This document shows positions 30,401 to 37,475 of a stretch of 37,475 nt of DNA, one piece after another. The stretch's first letter is position 1; each line of letters starts with the position of its first letter. The notes under the pieces are model-generated. The model did not search any database. It was given only the letters and a program-made list of their open reading frames with translations, and had not been told where the DNA came from. Location: assembly GCA_945902135.1 (NCBI GenBank), contig CAMDMI010000002.1:1-37475 (forward strand), in the 5' to 3' direction. This DNA comes from Spirosoma fluviale (GTDB lineage: Bacteria > Bacteroidota > Bacteroidia > Cytophagales > Flexibacteraceae). Both the position numbers and the translations under genes were made by a program.

Positions 30401-30704
30401 ATAAACTGTTGGATGTGGCTGAAATTTCATTGGTCTATAGACTCTATTTTCTGGTTGTTTAATATTAGAATTAAGTTTAAATAATTTTCCTTGCTGTTCG
30501 ACATGGACTTGCAGCGGATTGTTTTTTTAACTGAATTCAATTAACCAGCTGTAAAAAATCATTTCATTTATTTTTCAAAACACTACTCATATTTTTCTAT
30601 TGACCGTCAATAGATTGACTTTGTAAATTTTCCAATTTTCAGGTTTTGCTTCTTAATCAGGGAATTATTCTTTTTAAAGGCTGTGATATTAAATATTATT
30701 TTTC

Positions 30705-30712
30705 TACTTTTG
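30705..30712 (+). promoter_or_regulatory. Consensus TAnnTTTG -7 element for the tRNA-Tyr-Gly-Thr-tuf unit
   Basis: TACTTTTG, 11 nt before the mature 5' end of tRNA-Tyr. Confidence 0.6.
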
Positions 30713-30723
30713 CCGACCTTTTC

Positions 30724-30806
30724 GGGGTGTTACCAGAGCGGCCAAATGGGGCAGACTGTAAATCTGCTGACTTACGTCTACGGTGGTTCGAATCCATCAC
30801 GCCCCA
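30724..30806 (+). tRNA. tRNA-Tyr (GTA)
   Basis: Acceptor GGGGTGT/ACGCCCC; anticodon loop ACTGTAAAT; T-arm GGTTCGAATCC; long variable arm. Confidence 0.95.
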
Positions 30807-30814
30807 CGAAAAAA

Positions 30815-30887
30815 GCGGGAGTAGCTCAGTTGGTAGAGCGACAGCCTTCCAAGCTGTAGGTCGCGGGTTCGAGCCTCGTCTCCCGCT
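30815..30887 (+). tRNA. tRNA-Gly (TCC)
   Basis: Acceptor GCGGGAG/CTCCCGC; anticodon loop CTTCCAA; T-loop GGTTCGAGCC. Confidence 0.95.
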
Positions 30888-30904
30888 CTATTGTTAGGGC
30901 AAAA

Positions 30905-30976
<72 letters not shown>

Positions 30977-31017
30977 CTAAAATTTTTGTATACTTTTCCT
31001 TCAATTGATTAATACTC

Positions 31018-32208
31018 ATGGCTAAAGAAAATTTCGACCGGTCGAAGCCCCACGTAAACATCGGGACAATCGGTCACGTTGACCACGGTAAGACAACTCT
31101 TACCGCTGCAATCACCAAAGTTCTAGCAAAGAACGATCCTTCTGTTACCATTCGTGACTTTTCTTCCATCGACAATGCGCCGGAGGAAAAAGAAAGAGGT
31201 ATCACCATCAACACCTCCCACGTGGAGTATCAAACCAAAAATCGCCACTATGCACACGTTGATTGTCCAGGTCACGCTGACTATGTGAAGAACATGGTTA
31301 CTGGTGCTGCACAGATGGATGGTGCAATTCTAGTTGTTGCTGCTACTGATGGTCCAATGCCACAGACACGTGAGCACATTCTCCTTGCCCGTCAGGTTGG
31401 TGTTCCTGAACTTGTAGTTTTCATGAACAAAGTCGACATGGTTGACGATCCAGAACTTCTAGAGCTTGTGGAAATGGAAATCCGTGAACTTCTTAGTTTC
31501 TACGATTATGATGGCGACAATATTCCAGTTGTTCAAGGTTCAGCTCTTGGTGGTCTTAACGACGATGCCAAATGGGTTACAACCATTGAAAACTTGATGG
31601 AAGCAGTTGATTCCTGGATTCCAATTCCTCCAAGGGTAACTGACCAGCCTTTTCTTATGCCTGTTGAAGATGTTTTCTCTATCACGGGTCGTGGTACAGT
31701 AGCAACTGGCCGTATTGAAAGAGGTATCATCAACTCTGGTGAGCAAGTTGATATTCTTGGTATGGGCGCTGAGAACCTTAAGTCAACAGTTACGGGTGTT
31801 GAAATGTTCCGTAAGATTCTTGACAGAGGTGAAGCTGGTGACAACGTTGGTTTGTTGCTTCGCGGTATCGATAAAGATATGATCCGTCGTGGAATGGTAA
31901 TCTGTAAGCCAGGTTCTGTTACACCTCATTCTGAGTTTAAGGCAGAAGTTTATGTACTTTCTAAGGAAGAAGGTGGTCGTCACACTCCTTTCTTTAACAA
32001 GTATCGTCCTCAATTTTATATGAGAACTACTGATGTTACTGGAGAGATCACTTTGCCAGCAGGTGTTGAAATGGTAATGCCTGGTGACAACATCACAATT
32101 AATGTAAAGTTGATCAACAAAGTTGCTATGGATAAAGGTCTCCGTTTCGCGATTCGTGAAGGTGGTCGTACTGTAGGTGCTGGTCAGGTTACAGAAGTTA
32201 TTGACTAA
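31018..32208 (+). CDS. tuf: Elongation factor Tu
   Basis: 396 aa; [52 protein letters not shown]. Confidence 0.99.
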   Translation: MAKENFDRSKPHVNIGTIGHVDHGKTTLTAAITKVLAKNDPSVTIRDFSSIDNAPEEKERGITINTSHVEYQTKNRHYAHVDCPGHADYVKNMVTGAAQMDGAILVVAATDGPMPQTREHILLARQVGVPELVVFMNKVDMVDDPELLELVEMEIRELLSFYDYDGDNIPVVQGSALGGLNDDAKWVTTIENLMEAVDSWIPIPPRVTDQPFLMPVEDVFSITGRGTVATGRIERGIINSGEQVDILGMGAENLKSTVTGVEMFRKILDRGEAGDNVGLLLRGIDKDMIRRGMVICKPGSVTPHSEFKAEVYVLSKEEGGRHTPFFNKYRPQFYMRTTDVTGEITLPAGVEMVMPGDNITINVKLINKVAMDKGLRFAIREGGRTVGAGQVTEVID

Positions 32209-32218
32209 TAGTTAATTA

Positions 32219-32248
32219 AGAAGGTTCCGTGAAAGCGGAACTTTTTTT
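32219..32248 (+). terminator. Rho-independent terminator after tuf
   Basis: GTTCCGtgaaagCGGAACTTTTTTT. Confidence 0.8.
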
Positions 32249-32270
32249 ACCTTTTGTGAAAAGATTGCAC

Positions 32271-32278
32271 TAATTTTG
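32271..32278 (+). promoter_or_regulatory. Consensus TAnnTTTG -7 element upstream of tRNA-Trp-secE-nusG-rpl
   Basis: TAATTTTG, 16 nt before tRNA-Trp and just downstream of the tuf terminator. Confidence 0.55.
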
Positions 32279-32294
32279 CAGTCCTTTTTCAAAA

Positions 32295-32367
32295 ACGGGT
32301 GTAGCTCAATTGGTAGAGTAGCGGTCTCCAAAACCGTTGGCTGTGGGTTCGAGTCCTACCTCCCGTG
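32295..32367 (+). tRNA. tRNA-Trp (CCA)
   Basis: Acceptor ACGGGTG/CTCCCGT (one T-T mismatch); anticodon loop CTCCAAA; T-loop GGTTCGAGTCC. Confidence 0.92.
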
Positions 32368-32382
32368 CAAAGTCTTACGACA

Positions 32383-32571
32383 ATGAAGAAAGTGATTGAT
32401 TTTATAAACCTGTCTTATCAGGAAATGTTTACTAAGGTAAACTGGCCCACAGGTGCCAACCTAACCAACCAAACTACTTTGGTTCTGGTGGCATCGATCA
32501 TTTTTGCCCTATTGATTGGCATTATGGACTTTGGCTTTGAATCCCTTTTGAAGGTATTCTACAATTTGTAA
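32383..32571 (+). CDS. secE: Preprotein translocase subunit SecE
   Basis: 62 aa from ATG; MKKVIDFINLSYQEMFTKVNWPTGANLTNQTTLVLVASIIFALLIGIMDFGFESLLKVFYNL. The track's GTG start at 32365 falls inside the tRNA. Confidence 0.93.
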   Translation: MKKVIDFINLSYQEMFTKVNWPTGANLTNQTTLVLVASIIFALLIGIMDFGFESLLKVFYNL

Positions 32572-32583
32572 CAGAGATTAACC

Positions 32584-33153
32584 ATGGCCGATTTAAAGTG
32601 GTATGTAATCCGGGCAGTATCCGGCCAAGAGAAAAAAGTGAAGAGTTATATCGAGAATGAGGTAATACGCCAAAAGCTTGATGAAGTCATCACTCAAATT
32701 CTGATACCTTCAGAAAAGGTAATGGAATTGAGAAACGGTAAGAAAGTAATTCGTGAGAAAAATTTCTTTCCTGGATATATAATTGTTAACGCGGATTTAA
32801 ATAATGGTGAGGCGTTCCACACTATTAAAAGCGTGCCAGGTGTAATTGGATTTCTTGGAGCCAATAGGAATTCAGTTGAAAAAACACCAGTTCCGCTTCG
32901 TGAAACCGAGATTAACAGGATTTTAGGTCGTGTCGATGAGTCTCAGGACGAAATGATGCGGTTTGAAACAACCTTCCTTAAAGGTGAAGTTGTAAAGGTA
33001 ATAGATGGCCCATTTAACACTTTCACCGGAGCAGTAGAGGAGGTTTTTGATGAGAAGAGAAAGCTCAATGTGATGGTCAAAATTTTTGGCAGAAACACAC
33101 CACTTGAGTTGAACTATACGCAAGTGGAAAAATTACAATCAGTAAAAAGTTAG
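32584..33153 (+). CDS. nusG: Transcription termination/antitermination factor NusG
   Basis: 189 aa; [63 protein letters not shown]. Confidence 0.97.
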   Translation: MADLKWYVIRAVSGQEKKVKSYIENEVIRQKLDEVITQILIPSEKVMELRNGKKVIREKNFFPGYIIVNADLNNGEAFHTIKSVPGVIGFLGANRNSVEKTPVPLRETEINRILGRVDESQDEMMRFETTFLKGEVVKVIDGPFNTFTGAVEEVFDEKRKLNVMVKIFGRNTPLELNYTQVEKLQSVKS

Positions 33154-33154
33154 C

Positions 33155-33598
33155 ATGGCTAAAGAAATAAGTACCTACATAAAGCTCCAAATTAAGGGAG
33201 GCGCTGCGAATCCATCGCCGCCGATTGGACCTGCTCTTGGCTCCAAGGGTGTGAACATTATGGAGTTTTGTAAGCAGTTTAACGCAAGGACCCAGGACAA
33301 ACCTGGCGTTGTTATCCCTGTTGTTATTACTGTTTACACGGACAAGTCTTTTGACTTTGTCACGAAAACTCCGCCGGCTGCGGTGCTACTTCTTGATGCA
33401 GTAAAACAGAAAACCGGTTCAGCTGAGCCTAATCGCCAGAAAATCGGATCCGTGACCTGGGAACAGGTTCGTACAATTGCAGAAACAAAAATGCCTGATC
33501 TCAATTCATTTGAGATTGAGCCTGCAATGAGAACAATCGCTGGAACAGCGCGCAACATGGGAATTACCATCACCGGAAAATCTCCTTGGGAAAATTGA
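33155..33598 (+). CDS. rplK: 50S ribosomal protein L11
   Basis: [38 protein letters not shown]. Confidence 0.98.
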   Translation: MAKEISTYIKLQIKGGAANPSPPIGPALGSKGVNIMEFCKQFNARTQDKPGVVIPVVITVYTDKSFDFVTKTPPAAVLLLDAVKQKTGSAEPNRQKIGSVTWEQVRTIAETKMPDLNSFEIEPAMRTIAGTARNMGITITGKSPWEN

Positions 33599-33600
33599 TT

Positions 33601-34299
33601 ATGGCAAAACTAACTAAGAACCAAAAGAAAGCCTTGGCCATCGTAGATGTTGCCAAGGAGTATTCGCTCACTGATGCAGCTGAGCTTCTTAAAAAAGCCA
33701 CTTTTACCAAGTTCGACTCTTCAGTTGATATTGATGTAAGGCTTGGTGTTGATCCTCGTAAAGCTGATCAAATGGTGAGAGGTGTTTCTTCTTTACCCCA
33801 CGGTATTGGTAAAACTGTAAGAGTTCTTGTGCTTTGTACTCCTGATAAGGAAGCTGAAGCTAAGGCCGCAGGTGCTGACCATGTTGGTCTTGACGATTAC
33901 ATTTCAAAAATTGAAGGAGGTTGGACTGACATTGATGTGATTATTACTATGCCTGCAATTATGGCCAAAGTAGGTCGTCTTGGAAAGGTATTGGGTCCTC
34001 GTGGTTTGATGCCAAATCCTAAGTCAGGTACTGTAACAACAGATGTTGCCACGGCTGTAACCGAAGTAAAGGCTGGTAAAATTGATTTTAAGGTTGATAA
34101 AACCGGAATCATCCACACCAGCATTGGAAAGGTATCTTTCACTTCTGATAAGATTGCTGAAAATGCAATGGAACTGATTAATGTTATCAGCAAGCTAAAG
34201 CCTTCATCCTCAAAAGGTACCTATTTCAAGTCAATTACTTTGACCTCAACTATGGGCCCAGGAATAAAAATTGACAAAAACTCCATCCCAGGTATATAA
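33601..34299 (+). CDS. rplA: 50S ribosomal protein L1
   Basis: [60 protein letters not shown]. Start placed at ATG 33601 ([10 protein letters not shown]). Confidence 0.98.
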   Translation: MAKLTKNQKKALAIVDVAKEYSLTDAAELLKKATFTKFDSSVDIDVRLGVDPRKADQMVRGVSSLPHGIGKTVRVLVLCTPDKEAEAKAAGADHVGLDDYISKIEGGWTDIDVIITMPAIMAKVGRLGKVLGPRGLMPNPKSGTVTTDVATAVTEVKAGKIDFKVDKTGIIHTSIGKVSFTSDKIAENAMELINVISKLKPSSSKGTYFKSITLTSTMGPGIKIDKNSIPGI

Positions 34300-34301
34300 T
34301 C

Positions 34302-34823
34302 ATGACACGCGAAGAAAAAGGACAAGTTATAGAGGAGCTCGCAGGTAAGTTCGAAGCTACACCGAACTTTTATTTTGCCGATGGCTCCGGGATGTCTGTA
34401 GAGAAGACCGATAAATTCCGCAAGGAATGTTATAAGAGAGGTTTTGAATATGTGGTAGTTAAAAATTCTTTAATCGAAAAGGCATTAGTGCGCCAGGATC
34501 TTGGCGAGTCTTCATTTGCCAATGCTGTGTTGAGGGGATTCACAGGAATCATCTTTTCTACGGATCCAAAGGCACCTGCCAAACTGATTAAAGAATTCTC
34601 AAAAGAAAATAATGGGCTTCCCGTCTTTAAAGGCGCCATTGTTGATAGATCGTACTTCGCAGGTGCGGCACAATTGGATACGCTGATTACGCTGAAAACC
34701 AGAGAAGAATTGATTGGTGATGTTATTGGATTGCTCCAGTCGCCAATGAAGAATGTGATTTCTGGTCTCACAGCTTCCGGTTCCAAAATTGCTGGAGTAC
34801 TTAAAACTTTGTCTGAACGTTAA
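34302..34823 (+). CDS. rplJ: 50S ribosomal protein L10
   Basis: 173 aa; MTREEKGQVIEELAGKFEATPNFYFADGSGMSVEKTDKFRKECYKRGFEYVVVKNSLIEKAL; between rplA and rplL. Confidence 0.97.
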   Translation: MTREEKGQVIEELAGKFEATPNFYFADGSGMSVEKTDKFRKECYKRGFEYVVVKNSLIEKALVRQDLGESSFANAVLRGFTGIIFSTDPKAPAKLIKEFSKENNGLPVFKGAIVDRSYFAGAAQLDTLITLKTREELIGDVIGLLQSPMKNVISGLTASGSKIAGVLKTLSER

Positions 34824-34843
34824 TTGAAAAGTAAATTACAAAA

Positions 34844-35218
34844 ATGTCTGATTTAAATAAGCTCGCTGAACAACTTGTTAATCTTACCGTAAAGGAAGTT
34901 AATGAGCTCGCTGCCATCCTCAAGGATGAGTATGGTATCGAACCCGCAGCTGCCGCGCCTGTAATGGTTGCTGGTGGTGCTTCTGACGCCCCTGCTGCTG
35001 CTGAGAAAACATCTTTTGATGTAATCCTCAAAGAAGCTGGTGCTTCTAAGCTGAATGTTGTTAAACTTGTTAAGGATCTTACTGGTCTTGGTTTGAAAGA
35101 AGCCAAAGATCTAGTTGATTCAGCTCCTAAGCCTGTGAAAGAAGGTGTTGCAAAGGACGAAGCCGAAGGCTTGAAAAAGTCCCTCGAAGAGGCTGGTGCC
35201 GTTGTGGAGATCAAGTAA
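34844..35218 (+). CDS. rplL: 50S ribosomal protein L7/L12
   Basis: 124 aa; [50 protein letters not shown]-type C-terminal domain. Confidence 0.98.
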   Translation: MSDLNKLAEQLVNLTVKEVNELAAILKDEYGIEPAAAAPVMVAGGASDAPAAAEKTSFDVILKEAGASKLNVVKLVKDLTGLGLKEAKDLVDSAPKPVKEGVAKDEAEGLKKSLEEAGAVVEIK

Positions 35219-35243
35219 TAAAGAATTTTAAATTATTCTTGTA

Positions 35244-35270
35244 CAAAGGTCGGCTTTATGCCGACCTTTG
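35244..35270 (+). terminator. Perfect 11-bp hairpin between rplL and ssrA (probable terminator/attenuator)
   Basis: CAAAGGTCGGC-TTTAT-GCCGACCTTTG, followed only by a weak T run (TGTTTCC). Confidence 0.65.
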
Positions 35271-35280
35271 TGTTTCCATC

Positions 35281-35611
35281 GGGGTCGACTGGTTTTGACA
35301 GCGGGTGGTCGGGTGCAATGGCATGCAAGGTTTGTTCTGTTCCTTCAAAAACAGTTCAATCACACACGGCGAGTACAACTACGCCATGGCCGCCTAATCG
35401 GAGATTAGCGCCGCCATTGTCCTTCCAGATTGCCTGTCCTGGGTCTGGTTTCTGGGCATCATCGCAGGGCAGATTTCCAGCCTATTCCGAGTAAGTTGGG
35501 GATTATCACTCGGAAAAACCCGATAAGCTGCCGGCGCTTTAAGTCCGGATAAGCATGTAGAGGTTGCAGTTGGCTCTTGCCTGGACGTGGGTTCGAATCC
35601 CTCCGACTCCA
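35281..35611 (+). ncRNA. ssrA: Transfer-messenger RNA (tmRNA)
   Basis: 5' GGGGTCGACTGGTTTTGACAGC; tag reading frame at 35368-35397 encodes GEYNYAMAA*; 3' GTTCGAATCCCTCCGACTCCA pairs with the 5' end. Confidence 0.96.
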
Positions 35612-35612
35612 C

Positions 35613-35656
35613 AAAAAACGCCTGATATTCTATGGATGTCAGGCGTTTGCGTTTTC
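35613..35656 (+). terminator. Rho-independent terminator after ssrA
   Basis: AACGCCTGA ... TCAGGCGTT followed by TGCGTTTT. Confidence 0.7.
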
Positions 35657-35767
35657 TCCAAGTATTTTCAATATCCGGTGCAAATATTTGATTGAATCTT
35701 TGATAGGGTATTTTGTATAAGCAGTTCATCCCATATTTGCATTATCATTGTGGCATAACTTTCAATT

Positions 35768-36463
35768 TTGAATTTTAAAGAACTTCTCCGGTCTCAACCT
35801 ACTCTAAGGAGGTGGTCATATGGCATCTTGCTATGGTTGCGCGATAATCGGTTCTCGGTAAAAGGAACAGGTAATGTTATTATCTCTGAGGCTGCTCAAA
35901 TCGAAAGATGCAATATTCGGATAAGTGGTAATCATAATTCAATCACTTTCCTGCCCGGTGCTTCTGTAAAGGATTGTTTGATTGAACTTATTGGAAATCA
36001 CCATCAATTGCTCGTAGGCGAAAATGTGGTTCTTACCCAAAGCACACTCTGGTTTGAAGATGAAAATTGCAAGATTGTTATTGGCAAAGGAACAACGATG
36101 CAACGAAATGGACATATCGCCGTTACCGAGCCCGGCAGGTCTATTGAAATTGGGAAAAATTGTATGTTTAGTTTTGATGTCGATATCAGAAATGGCGACA
36201 GTCACTCAATCCTTAATGCTGACTCAGGTACCCGTGTGAATTGGGCAAAAAATATAAACATTGGGGATCATGTTTGGCTGGGTGCCTTCTCCCAAATTCT
36301 TGGAGGTGCGGATATTGGAGAAAATGCCATTGTTGGAATCAGGTCTCTTGTTAAAGGAAAAATTGAACCTGGCGTGATTGCTGCAGGTATTCCTGCCAAA
36401 ATAGTTAAATCTGGTTTTACCTGGGATAGTAAAAGAATTCTTGAAGGGGATCCTGGAATTTAA
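35768..36463 (+). CDS. Left-handed beta-helix acyltransferase (hexapeptide repeat family), putative TTG start
   Basis: 231 aa; NINIGDHVWLGAFSQILGGADIGENAIVGIRSLVKGKIEPGVIAAGIPAKIVKSG, hexapeptide pattern throughout. Confidence 0.85.
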   Translation: MNFKELLRSQPTLRRWSYGILLWLRDNRFSVKGTGNVIISEAAQIERCNIRISGNHNSITFLPGASVKDCLIELIGNHHQLLVGENVVLTQSTLWFEDENCKIVIGKGTTMQRNGHIAVTEPGRSIEIGKNCMFSFDVDIRNGDSHSILNADSGTRVNWAKNINIGDHVWLGAFSQILGGADIGENAIVGIRSLVKGKIEPGVIAAGIPAKIVKSGFTWDSKRILEGDPGI

Positions 36464-36729
36464 AATAAATAGACTTTTGGTCGCATTAAGAGGCTTCTCT
36501 GCGGCAATCGTCTTAAATTTGAAGCAATAAAAGTCTTCTTACTTTGTAAATTCGACAACATTCAGCTTCCTTGTGATTCAAATTTTTGCAGCTGAAAATG
36601 TTTTTTGTTTTGGTAAATCACCTTACAAAACCTTGGATCAGTCATATGAAGAAACATTGCACCTTATTTATTCTGAATTTTTTGTCCTAATAATAACTGA
36701 GACAATACAATTTTAATTCAACAACCTAT

Positions 36730-37308
36730 ATGGAAAATAAATCTCACCGCTCAAGAATTGCACCTATAAGTATTGACTCTATGAGTCAGGAAATGCTGGA
36801 GATACTAAAAAAAATTCCAGGCGATGGACTTAAGGGTAAATTTTCGCCAGTGAATGTACTTGGTACTTTAATGTACAACACAGATACTTTACCTCAATTT
36901 TTAGACTATTGGGTCAATGCGAAACTAAAAATGGGATTTAGTATTCGCGAGCAAGAACTTATTATTCTCCGCATGGGTTTTCTGTATAATTGTAATTACG
37001 TTTGGAAACACCACATTCCGGTGGCTCTTGAGTTTGGTGTTGCCATGCATGAAATAGAAGCACTCAAGAAAGTACCGCTTTCACCCATTTTTAATCCTCG
37101 CGAAGAAGCATTACTGGTTCTTACAGACAGTCTGGTTAATGAAAGAAATATCAGCGATGACTTGTGGGATAAATACCAGGATAAACTTTCTGATTCTGAA
37201 AAAATCGATCTGATTACAATTGTATCTCAATATGTGGTGTTTGCGCTGGTAAATAATGTAATGAGGGTTGAGATTGAGTCGAATCTTGACGAATTCCCAT
37301 CACTTTAA
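36730..37308 (+). CDS. Carboxymuconolactone decarboxylase (AhpD-like) family protein
   Basis: 192 aa; KMGFSIREQELIILRMGFLYNCNYVWKHHIPVALEFGVAMHEIEALKK. Confidence 0.78.
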   Translation: MENKSHRSRIAPISIDSMSQEMLEILKKIPGDGLKGKFSPVNVLGTLMYNTDTLPQFLDYWVNAKLKMGFSIREQELIILRMGFLYNCNYVWKHHIPVALEFGVAMHEIEALKKVPLSPIFNPREEALLVLTDSLVNERNISDDLWDKYQDKLSDSEKIDLITIVSQYVVFALVNNVMRVEIESNLDEFPSL

Positions 37309-37424
37309 TTTCTGAATTTCAACCAGCATTTTCCCAAACATTAATTCCGGGATTTAATAAAATTGAATCAGGATTAACAAAGCTTTTTTCCAAGTAATAT
37401 GTGGAATTAATCCCTCAATAATTT

Positions 37425-37475
37425 TTACCTCATGTTGTGGTAAACCCGCTGGATGTCATCATCTTCCTCGAATTT
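37425..37475 (-). CDS. YebC/PmpR family regulator, C-terminal fragment running off the right edge
   Basis: Minus strand reads KFEEDDDIQRVYHNMR*; matches the conserved 'DDVQxVYHN' C-terminus of YebC proteins. Confidence 0.7.
   Translation of the reverse strand, partial: KFEEDDDIQRVYHNMR

Noticed and set aside
30646-30897. 83-aa plus-strand ORF
   Set aside because: It reads through tRNA-Tyr and tRNA-Gly (e.g. SSSVGRATAFQAVGRGFEPRLPLYC is the classic mistranslation of a tRNA).
35258-35729. ORFs 35258..35494 (+) and 35394..35729 (-)
   Set aside because: Both overlap the tmRNA gene and reflect its sequence rather than coding potential.
36464-36729. 266-bp A/T-rich intergenic region before the AhpD-like gene
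   Set aside because: Searched by eye for tRNA, repeats and strong hairpins; nothing convincing found.

Overview
The window is a chromosomal segment from a member of the Bacteroidota. The phylum call rests on a PorP/SprF-GldK-GldL-GldM-GldN cluster, a T9SS-type C-terminal sorting domain, TAnnTTTG-type promoter elements, and weak or absent Shine-Dalgarno sequences. Most of the window is housekeeping: groES-groEL, a DbpA-like RNA helicase, asnB, guaB, a Thermus-type icd, dnaB, ftsK-lolA, a WecA/MraY-family transferase, DUF4271-hemD, the T9SS core, tRNA-Tyr/Gly/Thr-tuf-tRNA-Trp-secE-nusG-rplKAJL, and ssrA (tmRNA). Both window edges hold gene fragments: the N-terminus of a queuosine-precursor transporter at the left and the C-terminus of a YebC-family protein at the right, both on the minus strand. 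I saw no CRISPR array, transposon, prophage or obvious defence island. I do not think the window contains a clearly new multi-gene system. The most interesting points are: (i) rplKAJL is followed by ssrA, not rpoBC, and the rplL-proximal hairpin overlaps the likely ssrA promoter; (ii) rplA and rplJ are 2 nt apart, leaving no room for an L10 leader; (iii) an MGMT/ATL-like protein has its PCHRV active site replaced by PFWRV; (iv) a DbpA-like helicase has DEFD in motif II; (v) ftsK and an Omp85-like gene are divergent with a 16 bp gap, and the probable ftsK -7 box lies inside the neighbour's coding sequence; (vi) an orphan FtsX-like membrane protein has no ATPase partner here. Functional calls come from recognising motifs in the translations; no database search was run.
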